A stretch of DNA of 64,000 nt, taken from Ampelocalamus luodianensis. Lineage: Eukaryota; Streptophyta; Magnoliopsida; Poales; Poaceae. The notes under the pieces were generated by a model. That model saw only the letters and a program-made list of their open reading frames with translations, had not been told where the DNA came from and searched no databases. The DNA lies in the NCBI GenBank assembly GCA_036346255.1, contig CM070619.1, forward strand, positions 38,012,342 through 38,076,341. The letters run 5' to 3'. The position numbers were made by a program, and so were the translations under genes. Within the stretch, counting starts at the first letter, position 1; the number at the start of each line of letters is the position of its first letter. Shown here one piece after another: positions 32,482 to 44,020 of this stretch.

Positions 32482-34663
32482 TGTAACACCCAGGTTCGTC
32501 ATGAGCCTGGAATGCTACTAAACAACTCTAATAACTCTAAAGAAGACAATTCTAATAAAAATTTCGGCAGAACCTCCCTTGTAAAGTTAATTACATGAAG
32601 GTTCCAACACACAGAATAATCAAATATTAATTAAACTTCCATTCCAAATCATCAATGAATAATCAGAAACATGCTAAGAAACCATCATAACTAGAGAGGT
32701 ATAACATTCCACTACTCCTCATTATTACATTTAATCCATAGCATAAGATGGATCATATTATTCAAAGATCAATAACTCTCAAGATCAATCATCCTTATTT
32801 AGTTCATGTGGTATGTGTGTGACTAGCGACCTAATTTCCCCATGCATGTCATTCTTGTCTCTGTACCTAAACAACAATAAAAGCAAGAGTGAGTCCATAG
32901 ACTCAGCAAGTACATTAAGAAACCATGGCAATAACACACATATAAAGGAAATTAACATTAAAACATCTCATATGCAAATGCAATGCTCAAGGACTTTTAT
33001 CTTTAACTTTCGTGTACATTACACTGTAATGCGTAGTATGCGATCGCCGCCAAGATACCCATGCACTCAGGCGCGCACACACAGGACCAATTGCCCGTTA
33101 CTCCGCAAAGTAACGGGGACCTCAAGCCCACACTCCACGAGTGAGGATCTCGGCCCGCCACATTCATGACGGGATCTCCAAAGGAAACATACTTGGGCAC
33201 CACGTGACCAAGCCTCAACATGATATCTTTATGCAAATGCTTATCATGTAATCATCATCAAATTACCAAAATTCAACATCACTTAATCATAGTAAAGCAT
33301 GAGCATCATTTGAACAATAACCATACTTAAGCATTCATTAAGTATACCATCTTGCAATGCATCCGCATGCAATTAACACACAATTTAGACGATCATTCAA
33401 AACAACAATGCACTTGCCTCAACCGTGCGAAGGTGGATGTCGGAATGAGGTACTGCTCCCGAGCCAAACCCACACTGGACAACAATTGAGACAGGCTAAG
33501 GCTACCATAAGGGCCTAATAACGAAATCATAAACACAACATGAGTACATGGTCCACTAAACGCAACCCCAACGTTAAAGCTAGCTGTCAGATTTCCTTCC
33601 AGAGAACAGCCCTTCGAAAAATCATAACTAAATGTACAGAAATCCAAATGGAGTGATCTTGGACATTCTGAAAAGGTTATTGAATTCCCCTTCTAAACCT
33701 AGTTGGTGAGGTTCTCTGATTCGGCCATTTCCTAGTCCTACCAATCTAAACAACAGAGTATCAATTTTCACGTCGGGTCTCTGGACAGCAACATTGAAAC
33801 TATCATAACTTTCTCTACGTTCGTCTGAATTTCATGATCTTTAGTTTTCCTGAAAGCTAGAAGGATTATCTACAACTTTCGTTATACTGGGGTTCTCAGA
33901 TTTCCACTTTAACCATCACTTTTAATTGGTTTTCTACAATCTGCCTAAATACTGACAGAGCAGTGGAACAGCAGACTTAGAAAATCATAACTCTCTAACC
34001 GTTAATCGGATTTGAGTGAACTTGGCGGCCACTGAAAGCTAAGACAATAACCTACAACTCTCTAGGAGACCAAAACTCCAGATTCAACCTCTAACCACAC
34101 GAAATTTACCCGCAAGCCACTGGACGAAAATTGCATTACAGCAGGCCGACTACCACCTAAACAAAGACTAACCAAAATCTCTCCCAAGACTAATTATCCT
34201 TCAAGAACAGCGTGTTACCCTTGACGACGCTGCCGGTTAACCCGGATGGCGATCCTTCCTCTTCCTCTCTCTCCTTCTCTTCTCCTCCTTTCTTCCCTCC
34301 TTTCTTCCTCTATGGCCGTCAGCAGGAGGGCTTTTCTCCTCAAGGCCGCAAAGAATGGAGGAGGTTGGGGCAAGGGGAAGGAACCAGAGGTGGTGCGCAA
34401 GGGAGGTGGTGCAAGGGAAGGAGAGGAGATGGGGGCGGCCAAAGGGGAGTGGGGGGCTCGGCTAGGGTTTGGGGGAAAAGTGGTGCCTTCCCCTTGGCCG
34501 GCCACCTAAGGCCCGATGGGTGGAGCCCAAGCCCAGGTTGGCGAAAACGTGCTTTCACCCCCCGCTAGTTGCAAAATCAACTCTTTCCTTTGATCCTTTT
34601 ACTAATACCGAGAAGTCCCTCCCAAACTCTTTCTCGAACCTCTCGAGCTTTTGGGACATTACA
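32482..34663 (-). repeat. Element E 3' LTR (left copy)
   Basis: The plus strand starts TGTAACACCC and ends GGGACATTACA. It aligns with 39498-41682 throughout. It contains the stem-loop block at 33078-33212 and a purine-rich GC-rich segment at 34330-34500. Reading frames in it are LTR sequence, not genes. Confidence 0.93.
33078..33212 (-). repeat. Stem-loop array in element E left LTR
   Basis: Hairpins are CCCGTTACT/AGTAACGGG (33094-33117), CACTC/GAGTG (33131-33143), CCCGCCAC/ATGACGGG (33154-33173, with wobble pairs on the transcript strand) and CTTGGGCAC/GTGACCAAG (33192-33212). On the minus strand they carry the same AGGTCCC or GATCCC and GGGC frames as in element D, but with different stems. 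The right LTR has the same block at about 40100-40232. Confidence 0.78.
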
Positions 34664-34676
34664 TTCTACCCTCACA
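34664..34676 (-). promoter_or_regulatory. Element E polypurine tract
   Basis: The minus strand reads GTGAGGGTAGAA directly before the LTR start TGTAATGTCCC, in the same position as in element D. Confidence 0.7.
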
Positions 34677-34739
34677 TGCACTGTCCTCGAATTCTAACCC
34701 ACCACGCCAAGGGACTGACACGAAAAAGACTTAAAGCAC

Positions 34740-35850
34740 AACACGCACTGTAGAGAATAATTCCGATATTGCTCGCGCATGCGGCCTCCAACTCCTGTGT
34801 GGCTTCTTTCTGATCGCTGCGACCAAAGAACTTTAACATACTTCAGCGTTTTGTTTCTCAAAACCTTCTCTGATTTCTCCAAGATCCGCACTCGCTTTGA
34901 CTCAAAGGTCAAATCTTGCTCTATGTGTAGAGGCTCTAGCGGTACATGATGCTCCGGATCTCGCAAATACTTCCTCAGCATGGATACATGAAAACATTGT
35001 GAACTCCACGCATAGACTCGTGTCTAAACGATAAGCCAACTTCCCGATTCGAGCCAAGATCGTGAATGGTCCTATGTACCTTGGGCTAAGTTTCCCTCTG
35101 GTACCGAACCTCACCACACCTTTAGTGGGGGACACTTTCAAGAGCACCTGATCCCCCACTTCAAATTCCAAGTCTCTTCTTCTCACGCTCGCATAACTTT
35201 TCATGCTCGCCTCAGTCATTAATAGGTTCTGTCTCACGAGCCACTCGCTCTACAGTCTTTTGTACCCAATCCGGACCCAAAACTGCCTTCTCACCCACGG
35301 CTTCCCAGCAAAGTGGGGACCTGCACCTCGAACGGAGCGGCTTTTATGCTTGAATGATAGCTGTTATAAGCAAATTCGCTAAGGGCAATTGATCCTCCCA
35401 GCTACCCTTCCAAGACAAAACACAAGTCCGCAACATGTCCTCCAGTGGTCGGATAGTACGCCCGCCTCGCCTGCATGCTCAGGATGGAATGTCTGTACTC
35501 AGACGGAGCTGTGTGCCCAAGGCACTCTGTAAACTTTCCCAAAACTTGAGACAAACTTGGCATCTCGTTGAAATGATGGTCTTTGGCACCCCATGTAATC
35601 TCACAATCTCCCGCACATAGATGGGAGCTAAATCACTTGCCGAGTTAGTAGAGCTAATTGGTATAAAGTGTGCAGATTTCATCGAGACGATCCACTATCA
35701 CCCACATCGCATCCTTACCCTTGGTGACCGGGTAATGCAACTACAAAATCCATAGAAATATCGCCCCACGGCCATTGCGGAATCTCTAAAGGTTGCAACA
35801 ACCTGCAGACGTTTATGTTCGCCTTCACTGCTGACAAACACCACATGAGG
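34740..35850 (-). pseudogene. Element E integrase and chromodomain
   Basis: Frames 35682-35479, 35237-34902 and 34981-34694 together read the C-terminal half of the polyprotein. The first has AHFIPISSTNSASDLAPIY and VREIVRLHGVPKTIIS from the integrase core; the expected SDRG is damaged. The second has the C-terminal domain LEFEVGDQVLLKVSPTKGV and KLSPRYIGPFTILARIGKLA. The third has a chromodomain-like stretch VRILEKSEKVLRNKTLKYVK and VLWSQRS. Frameshifts separate them. A chromodomain supports the Tekay-type assignment. The enzyme is not functional. Confidence 0.82.
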
Positions 35851-36650
35851 CCACATAATTAGCTATGTCCACCTTCATCCTTTTCCACCGAAATTTCGCT
35901 TAGATCACGATACATCTTCGTTTCACCCGATGAACAGATGTATGCGGGTACGATGTGCCTCTTTCGAATGTCATCCTTGACCTTCGCTTTACAGGTACGC
36001 AAAGCGGCCCTTAAACCGCAACGCACCACACCCATCCAAACTGAAATCTCCGCCTTGCCCAAATCCAACCGCTGAACCCTTTGCAATAATTGATCTTCTG
36101 TTGTGCTCTCGCACCGGCTCTGAATGGCCGACTCAAGATCGCCGTGAGTTTCAACACGTGCCCCCGCATAGCAAAATGATATACCCATACGGTCAAAGTC
36201 GGCAATGAGATAATCCAATGTGAAGGGCGTTGCCTTGCGACTAAGAGCATCACCACCACATTTGCCTTTCCAGATGGTATTGAATAGATAGATCATAATC
36301 CTTAATTAGCTCCACCACTGCGCCGCCTTAAATTCAGATCTTTCGAGTGAAAATATACTTAAGACTCTTGTGATCTCAAAAACATCACAACCCTCACCAT
36401 ACGTATAATGCCTCCAAAGTTTCGTGGCAAACACTACAACACGCCAACTCTAAATCATGAGTTGGGTAATTATGTTCATGCTTCTTCACCGCCTTGACGC
36501 ATAAGCTATCACCTTCCCTTCTGCATAAGGACACAACCCAACCCAATCCGAGACGCATCGTAGTACATCGTAAATCGCTTCGTGCTCGGGAAGTGTAAGG
36601 ATAGGGCGGTCACAGCTTTTCCTTAAGGGTTTAGAAACTATGCTCAGCCA
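35851..36650 (-). pseudogene. Element E RNase H and integrase N-terminal region
   Basis: Strongly frameshifted. Fragments such as DALSRKATPFTLDYLIADF, the end of RNase H and its usual GGDALSRK motif, appear at about 36260. The zinc-finger part is only partly readable (KMYRDLSEISVEKDEG, about 35920-35865). The order and spacing fit the polyprotein between reverse transcriptase and integrase core. Confidence 0.7.
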
Positions 36651-37500
36651 TCATCCCACCTGAACTTCACATCCTTCCGTGAGTCGGATAAGGGTTTAGC
36701 AATAATGGAGAAATCCGCACAAAACGCCGATAGTATCCCGCCATGCCGAAAGCTTCTCACTTCTTTGACGTTGGTTGGCGTCTTCCATTCTACCATCAGA
36801 GAAATCTTACTTGGGTCAACTGTGATTCCCTTATCATTGATGACATGCCCGTAAATCCCACTTGGACATCCAAAACTCGCACTTTTCGTTTGGCATAAAA
36901 TTTATGCTCCTTAGTGTTTCCAACACAAGCCTCAGTGTCGCTCATGTTCACCGGTCTTTGAATATATCAAGATATCATCTATAAAGACTACCACAAAATC
37001 ATCCAGTATTCATGCAACATCCTGCTCATAGTCTCCATGAAAGCAAAGCGGGGCGTTCGTTAGTCCAAAAGACATAACTTTAAATTCAAAATGCCCATAC
37101 CTTGTAGAGAATGCCGTCTTTTCAATATCCTCCTTTGGACAGGATTTGATTATAACCTGATTGAAGGTCAATCTTTGAGAATACCTTGGCCCCTCTCAAC
37201 CGATCAAATAGATCTTCTATACGAGGCAGAGGATACTTATTCTTGATGGTTCTTGGTTAAGAACACGATAATCAATACACATGCGCCAACTACCATCTTT
37301 CTTCTTGGTAAATAGAACAGGGCTCCCCATGGAGACACACTGGGACGAATGAGATCCTTTGCTTTTAAATCATCCAATCGCTTCTTTAGTTCCTCTTGGA
37401 ACGGACGACCCAACCGTAAGGGGTCATAGAGGCAGTCGGGCGCACAGTACCAAATCAGTCTGAACTCTACAGACGAGGTGGGGCATCCCTGGTAGTTCTG
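36651..37500 (-). pseudogene. Element E reverse transcriptase remnant
   Basis: Read on the minus strand, DDFVVVFIDDILIYSKT is present at about 37010-36960 and gives the FIDD active site. Near 37490, ELPGMPHLV begins the stretch that usually precedes the reverse transcriptase (ELPGLPP-type). Between them frameshifts break the frame about every 100-200 bases. No long open frame remains on the coding strand. Confidence 0.75.
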
Positions 37501-37960
37501 CTGAAAACATCCAGAACTCCCGAACGACCAAAATTTCTTCTCGCACTCTGAGATGAACTCGGCTTCTCCACTAGAGACAAAAGAAACCCATTCTTCGCGT
37601 GCACGGCCACCGGGAAAAGACTAGCCATCACAAAAAGTGAGTGAGATGGAGCGCTACATTGGAATACTATCTCCCGCCTGCACCGAGCTTGCGTGGTTAT
37701 TGTCTTCCAAAACAGAAATGACAAAGACGGTAATTATGCAACAGTCCATCCCCAAGATGACATCAAATGGCTCCATCCTCATAACCATCGATTAGCAATG
37801 AACTCTTCTCCATCTAACGAAATCACACAACCAGGACAAATCAGAGCTAGAGAGAATTTCCGGAGAATTAACTAGAAGCGATCGAGCTATTGGCTGCAGA
37901 CTCAAACTCGCCTTACTAACAAAATCTAGTGATACAAAAGAAAAGGTAGCCCAGAATCAA
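37501..37960 (-). pseudogene. Element E protease remnant
   Basis: At about 37900-37700 the minus strand reads SFVSKASLSLQPIARSLLV and MRMEPFDVILGMD, the typical end of a gypsy aspartic protease (DVILGMDWL). The active-site DSG lies just upstream and is not clearly readable because of frameshifts and the stop codons between the pieces. Confidence 0.65.
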
Positions 37961-37999
37961 ATGGAACAAATGCCTCTCGAATCCACCAAGAGCGCACTG

Positions 38000-39320
38000 T
38001 CACCACATCAGACGACTCACCGACTCTGCCGTCGGCATAGCGTAGGAGGCTGCTCTTTGGGCGGTAGGGCTCCAACACCCGGTACGGTGGTGCGGGAACT
38101 GCCGAGGTGCCAAGGTGCTACAACGGAAATGGAGCCACGGGAGGGGCGGCCAAAAATACAGCGGTGGAGCTCCTCCAGAGCGAGGAAGTAAGGCGAGGCG
38201 GTGCCCAAGTTGGAGTAGGAGTAGCCGCAACATCCGAACCGACCCTCGAGAAGAAGGCTGGCGCCGGCACCGACACCGCACAGTTCCCACTTGATGATCT
38301 TGGCGGATTCGCCGACAAACCAATGCCTTATGGCCCTCCCGACCACAATGGCGACAAGACCGAACCACCAGACCAAGCTCTATGCTCATCGCCGCACTTG
38401 AAGCACTTCATGCCTTGCCACGGGACCGGACGTAACCTAGGTGCAGTGCAGACGCCGAGAAGTGGAAGAAGATCGTGCCTCGTGAACTTGGTCTTGAATG
38501 ACCTGCGGACCTTTGAACCTCTTGGAAGTAGGCCTCGAAGGTCCCACCCCACCGCCAAAACCCTCTTCGGCTGCCACCGCTTCCTCGATACCACGCCTTC
38601 TCCTCCGCAACTCCTCACCAAGCCTGCATCTCGGTTCCATGCCCCTGGCTTGTTCGACCAGGAGCTGAAATCCCGCAACTCCAATGCTCCCAATACCTGC
38701 GGAACTCTTGCAGCAGCCCCGCGAAACCTCTTGGCTTTTCCTCATCATTTGTGGCCACAATGGAACAAAACGAACCAGTTGTTAAAACTCGCTCGTACTC
38801 ATCATTATCATCTTCCTCGCTTGAAGTTCTCGCAAGGAGACTTCCATTCGCCCACATATGAAGCCGATAAAACCTCTTCCAAGTGCTCAACAAAATACTC
38901 CTGTAATCGGTCCATGAGCCGTTTGTCACGCCATCGAACTCCTTCCCACCGGATATCCGCCGCCCCTTCAATTGAAGGCCACGAATGAGCCCTCATTTCA
39001 GATGTCATCCCGAGCTCGGCGCCTCTCCATGTGTCGCAACCAATTAGCTGCGCCGACAGCGTGCTCGACCGTCGAAGGTGTCCGCCTCAAAGCGTTCCAT
39101 TGATGTAATCCCATGGCATACGCCGCAGTGCCACTGCAGGCCACCACAGAGCGACAACGAGCGCGGTGGCGGGCCTCGGTTCTCTGCATCACTGAAGCAA
39201 CCTCTTCCTCCGACTCGCAGGCTAGCTTCTCCCACTACGGAATTCGAACCTCTGGCGGGCGATGCCGCCTCGCCGGCTCCCGCCGCCTCGACCACGACCT
39301 CGGCCTCCACCCCTGCCATA
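38000..39320 (-). pseudogene. Element E gag remnant with zinc knuckles
   Basis: Pieces of gag can be read in several frames. Near the start is MAGVEAEVVVEAAGAGEAAS (from 39319), probably a shifted Gly/Arg-rich N-terminus. DEEKPRGFAGLLQEFRRYWE (about 38755-38700) is from the capsid region. There is a GMKCFKCGDEHRA segment (about 38415) and a zinc knuckle CRHCGREGHKALVC at 38359-38318. Frame breaks are frequent. A 293-codon plus-strand frame over the same stretch (38107-38988) is its antisense shadow. Confidence 0.7.
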
Positions 39321-39484
39321 TCTAATCATCACAAGAAACAATCAAACAATAAGCAATTTCATCATCTAGGACCACAAGAGAAATCAAAATCTCAAAAACA
39401 AGATAATGCAATGCATTAACCCATTCCCACCTCATGTGCATAGTGTGTCAAATTTAACCTTTCATATTCCACGGACTACAAACG

Positions 39485-39495
39485 CTCGATACTAA
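39485..39495 (-). promoter_or_regulatory. Element E primer-binding site
   Basis: The minus strand reads TAGTATCGAGC just inside the right LTR. This is like TGGTATCGAGC of element D with one change, and the flank is also shared (GTAGTCCGTGG versus GAGGTCCGTGG). Confidence 0.65.
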
Positions 39496-39497
39496 TC

Positions 39498-41682
39498 AGT
39501 AACACCCGTGTTCGTCATGAGCTCGAATGCTACTAAACAACTCTAATAACTCTAAAGAAGACAATTTAATAAAAATTTCTACAGAACCTCCTTGTAAAGT
39601 TAATTACATGAAGGTTCCAACACACGAATAATCAAATATTAATTAAACTTCCATTCCAAATCATCAATGAATAATCGAAACATGCTAAGAAACCATCATA
39701 ACTAGAGAGGTATAACATTCCACTACTCCTCATTATTACATTTAATCCATAGCATAAGACAGATCATATTATTCAAAGATCAATAACTCTCTCAAGATCA
39801 ATCATCCTTATTTAGTTCATGTGGTATGTGTGTGACTAGTGACCTAATTTCCCCATGCATGTCATTCTTGTCTCGGGTACCTAAACAACAATAAAAGCAA
39901 GAGTGAGTCCATAGACTCAGCAAGTACATTAAGAAACCATGGCAATAACACACATATAAAGGAAATTAACATTAAAACATCTCATATGCAAATGCAATGC
40001 TCAAGGACTTTATCTTTAACTTTCGTGTACATTACACTGTAATGCAGAGTATGCGCATCGCCAAGATAGCATGCATGCAGTCGTGGCGCGCACGCACAGG
40101 ACCAATTGCCGTTACTCCGCAAGTAACGGGACCTCAAGCCCACACTCCACGAGTGAGGATCTCGGCCCGTCACATTCATGACGGGATCTCAAAGGAAACA
40201 TACTTGGGCACCACGTGACCAAGCCTCAACATGATATCTTTATGCAAATGCTTATCATGTAATCATCATCAAATTACCAAAATTCAACATCACTTAATCA
40301 TAGTAAAGCATGAGCATCATTTGAACAATAACCATACTTAAGCATTCATTAAGTATACCATCTTGCAATGCATCCGTACAGCAATTAACACACAATTTAG
40401 ACGATCATTCAAAACAACAATGCACTTGCCTCAACCGTGCGAAGGTGGATGTCGGGAATGAGGTACTGCTCCCGAGCCAAACCCACACCTGACAACAATT
40501 GAGACAGGCTAAGGCTACCATAAGGGCCTAATAACGAAATCATAAACACAACATGAGTACATGGTCCACTAAACGCAACCCCCAACGTTAAAGCTAGCTG
40601 TCAGATTTCCTTTCCAGAGAACAGCCCTTCGAAAAATCATAACTAAATGTACAGAAATCCAAATGGAGTGATCTTGGACATTCTGAAAAGGTTATTGAAT
40701 TCCCTTCTAAACCTAGTTGGTGAGGTTCTCTGATTCGGCCATTTCCTAGTCCTACCAATCTAAACAACAGAGTATCAATTTTCACGTCGGGTCTCTGGAC
40801 AGCAACATTGAAACTATCATAACTTTCTCTACGTTCGTCCGAATTTCATGATCTTTAGTTTTCCTGAAAGCTAGAAGGATTATCTACAACTTTCGTTATA
40901 CTGGGGTTCTCAGATTTCCACTTTAACCATCACTTTTAATTGGTTTTCTACAATCTGCCTAAATACTGACAGAGCAGTGGAACAGCAGACTTAGAAAATC
41001 ATAACTCTCTAACCGTTAATCGGATTTGAGTGAACTTGGCGGCCACTGAAAGCTAAGACAATAACCTACAACTCTCTAGGAGACCAAAACTCCAGATTCA
41101 ACCTCTAACCACACGAAATTTACCCTGCAAGCCACTGGACGAAAATTGCATTACAGCAGGCCGACTACCACCTAAACAAAGACTAACCAAAATCTCTCCC
41201 AAGACTAATTATCCTTCAAGAACAGCGTGTTACCCTTGACGACGCTGCCGGTTAACCGGATGGCGATCCTTCCTCTTCCTCTTCTCCTTCTCTTCTCCCT
41301 CCTTTCTTCCCTCCTTTCTTCCTCTATGGCCGGCTGCAAGGAGGGCTTCTTCTCCTCAAGGCCGGCAGCAATGGAGGAGGTTGGGCGCAAGGGGGGAAGG
41401 AACCAGGAGGTGGTGCGCAAGGGAGGTGGTGCGCAAGGGGAAGGAGAGGAGATGGGGGGGCGGCCAAAGGAGAGTGGGGCTCGGCTAGGGTTTGGGGAAA
41501 AGTGGTGCCTTCCCTTGGCCGCCACCTAAGGCCTGATGGGCGGAGCCCAAGCCTGTGTTGGCGAAACGTGCTTTCACCCCGCTAGTTGCGAAAATCAACT
41601 CTTTCCTTTTGATCCTTTTACTAATACTCGAGAAGTCCTCCCAAACTCTTTCTCGAACCTCTCGAGCTTTTGGGACATTACA
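39498..41682 (-). repeat. Element E 5' LTR (right copy)
   Basis: 2,185 bp. The plus strand starts AGTAACACCC, where the expected T of the terminal TG is changed, and ends GGGACATTACA. It differs from the left copy mainly by one-base indels. The stem-loop block is at about 40100-40232. Confidence 0.92.
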
Positions 41683-42678
41683 CATGGGTTATCCAACTCA
41701 ATAGTGTCAACTTGTTGAAAATGCCAAATCTTAGTTTCCTGGTCGGCATACCAAAGGAAGTGTGTCATCATTCGGAGGCATCCAAGGCAACGGCCGACTA
41801 AGTCGTGTGGGTAAAGATGTACACCCCTGCAGGGTATTAAAACTATTCGAATAGCCGTGTCCACGGTCATGGACGATAACTTGAGTTGATGTCACCTGTA
41901 TAGAATTTTGTTTTCAATTTCGGTTTGTGTTCTGGTTCAGCATGAGGGAATTCATGCAATGTACTGTTTACAGTTACTTTTAATTACTTGCTATTTTAGT
42001 CCAATTTGATTTATTAAATTGCTTTATCAAAACTTAGCAATTGTAGGTTAAGATGTATTGCTTTATGCAAAATTGAACCATTGAGCCTTCCTGTTGTAAC
42101 CTTATGCATGTACAAATTCTAATCCTTTGAATAGGTCCTATCAAACACCTTCTTTTATTAGTTTGTATAAGTCTTGCTGAGTACCTTCCGTACTCAAGGT
42201 GCTATAACCTATTATTGCAAGTGAGGATGGTTATTTGTATGAAGTGCACGTTAGCGTCGATCAGGGTGACGCTAACGAGTGAAGCTATTTTTCCTCCACG
42301 CAATAGCTCATGGGTGTTGGTGCCATTGGTGGCTTTTGTTGTTTTATTTTGCTTCCGCTGTAAGCCTTTTGTAGTGACCAAGTCACTTGATATTGTCTTA
42401 CTAAGACAAAAGTTGTAAACTTATGTTTAATTATGTAAATGTATGACTTGTATGTGAATGATGCAATGTTGATTAAGGATATACGTGCAATGGTCACTGA
42501 TCCTGGGAACCATTGTAAGACATATATCTGGGAGTCCTAAATATATTGGATTTGTTACTTGTTAAATTTATACTTCTAGCATGATCTTTAATAAAGGAGC
42601 AGTACTGTTTCTTGATTAAGAATTGTGCTACAGTATAATTTTAATTAAGCACATTTCCAATATTCCGGGGTCCTCACA
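41683..42678 (+). repeat. Element A 5' LTR, part 3
   Basis: Aligns with about 52060-53058 of the 3' LTR and ends TCCTCACA directly before the primer site. It contains the conserved block GTGGGTAAAGATGTACACCC (41806) with the palindromes CCCTGCAGGG and CTATTCGAATAG, and the hairpin at 42249-42277. CATGG at 41683-41687 is the right duplication of element E. Confidence 0.92.
42249..42277 (+). other. LTR hairpin, A version
   Basis: CGTTAGCGTC, a 9-base loop, then GACGCTAACG make a 10-bp stem near the LTR end. The copy in the 3' LTR (52627-52655) is identical. Element F has the C-G version of the pair that is T-A here. Confidence 0.72.
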
Positions 42679-42682
42679 GCGT

Positions 42683-42694
42683 TGGTATCAGAGC
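42683..42694 (+). promoter_or_regulatory. Element A primer-binding site, initiator-Met tRNA
   Basis: TGGTATCAGAGC, four bases after the LTR end at 42678. It is complementary to the 3' end of initiator methionine tRNA. Confidence 0.93.
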
Positions 42695-42898
42695 ATACGT
42701 TGCCTGTAGGTTAGAAATAGCATGGCCGAAGTCATTAGAGAGTCTTCTGACAAATTATTTTCAAGTTAGTAATATAATTTTGAAAGTTTAAGGATGACAT
42801 CTTTTATTTCTTATCTTCTCTAGTAACAATCCTTTTCTCACTTTTCTGTTAATCTTTCAAGAGTAAATTGTTTTCTTACCTTGCCTTTTTGTCTATAG

Positions 42899-43288
42899 AT
42901 GAGCGGGTGGTATTTGGTCAAGGAGACCCGAGCTGAGGATGTGGATGGATTTCCGGCTTTGCTGTGGGACATGATGTGGCGTGCTAATTTCACCTATCAG
43001 CCGGAGTACGCCATTTATCGACGAGATCGAGGACCCGGGATGGAAGAGTACCGCGCCAACATCAACGTCATCGCCAGGCAGGTGGCGGGTAGTATCCCAT
43101 ACTGTGTCCAATCACTTGCTACTTCTGAGCCTATGGCTATTCAGGAAGCTGCTAGTAGGATGATGCGCCTCCTTTGTCATGATTTGACAGAGTTGTCTCA
43201 ACCACCCTATGATCACTTCCCGAAGCAAGGTCCTAGTGCGGAAGTGGACACGCTTGATGAGATACGCTTGGGGAAGACCTCAAAGTGA
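42899..43288 (+). CDS. Element A extra reading frame before gag
   Basis: A 129-codon frame between the primer site and gag; function unknown. The ATG follows a pyrimidine-rich stretch ending in TATAG. Notable segments are FPALLWDMMWRANFTYQPEY, then GPGMEEYRANINVIARQV, then a helix-like MAIQEAASRMMRLLCHDL (residues 79-96). The P-Y, G-P, beta-like strand and Ala-rich helix order is loosely like a double-stranded-RNA-binding domain. Element C has a similar frame at the same place (LWEMM, a P-containing Tyr-rich stretch, REAIVA). Coding may continue in a shifted frame to about 43407 (VRELGKLRRLNEAQ). It could be an accessory protein of the retrotransposon; the domain idea is my inference. Confidence 0.6.
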   Translation: MSGWYLVKETRAEDVDGFPALLWDMMWRANFTYQPEYAIYRRDRGPGMEEYRANINVIARQVAGSIPYCVQSLATSEPMAIQEAASRMMRLLCHDLTELSQPPYDHFPKQGPSAEVDTLDEIRLGKTSK

Positions 43289-43407
43289 TGCGGTTGGCGA
43301 GGATGGTCCACATCATGGACCAAATCCATCGCCGCCTTGTGAGGGAGTTAGGGAAACTCAGACGCCTTAACGAGGCCCAGAGTACCTTAGACTTGGAGTC
43401 AACATGA

Positions 43408-44020
43408 ATCGTTCCTCGCAACGCGTGCTTTATGGTGACAATGAGATCTCTCCCGCACGCCGCCGCACCACCGCTTTTCGACTTCCGGATGTAGCCAGTG
43501 TGTCCCTATTTATGGACAAGCAGCGCAAGCCCGCATGACCGCAGTGTTTTCTCACACTCGCGGATCGCACTCCGGAGGTCATCACCATTACTAGGTTCTC
43601 CGAGGCATCTCATCGCCCTTTGATCCTATTGACACGGGTTCCCCGAGCACATCTTTCAATGAGTTTCCGTGAACTTTAACCGTGATCTTTATGCTAGTTT
43701 CTCGATGATGAACCCTCGTGGATAAGTGTTATGTTGACAAATAGTTTCCTTAAATAAATGTAATAGGGTAGTTGTATGTCGTAAAAGATATGTATGTCGA
43801 CTTTTGGTTTGTATTATGACCTTGATAGCCGACTATTATATGGTAATGGGACCAACTCCTTTTTGTCGTATGTTTGGATTTTATGGTTTTGGTGTTGAGT
43901 GAATGCATGACATAACATAATGCATTGTTAAGTATAGTGTATGTTTCTTTTCTATTTATAACCTTGTTTGTGCTTGACCGAGTATATCCTTGTTATGTTG
44001 TTCACTAGTGTGTGGTAACA
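43408..44020 (+). other. Element A spacer between extra frame and gag
   Basis: About 600 bases with no conserved coding. It ends in GTAACAG immediately before the gag ATG at 44021, which resembles a splice acceptor. Nothing else is recognised. Confidence 0.55.

Larger units (their letters stand above)
32482..41682 (-). mobile_element. Element E: Tekay-like LTR retrotransposon, degenerate
   Basis: Flanked by a perfect target duplication CATGG (32477-32481, 41683-41687). LTRs are 32482-34663 and 39498-41682, 2,182 and 2,185 bp. Coding runs on the minus strand: gag (about 39320-38000), protease, reverse transcriptase, RNase H, integrase and chromodomain (to about 34740), all with many frameshifts. 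The LTR ends and hairpin block are related to those of element D and of the fragment at 1-1713. Confidence 0.93.

Noticed and set aside
38107..38988. 293-codon plus-strand open frame
   Set aside because: It is antisense to the gag remnant of element E (zinc knuckle on the minus strand), has no recognisable motif, and is explained by the GC-rich composition.
42683..42694. tRNA gene at initiator-Met-like sequence
   Set aside because: Only the 12-base primer-binding complement is present, as at 21419 and 57915; there is no tRNA cloverleaf.
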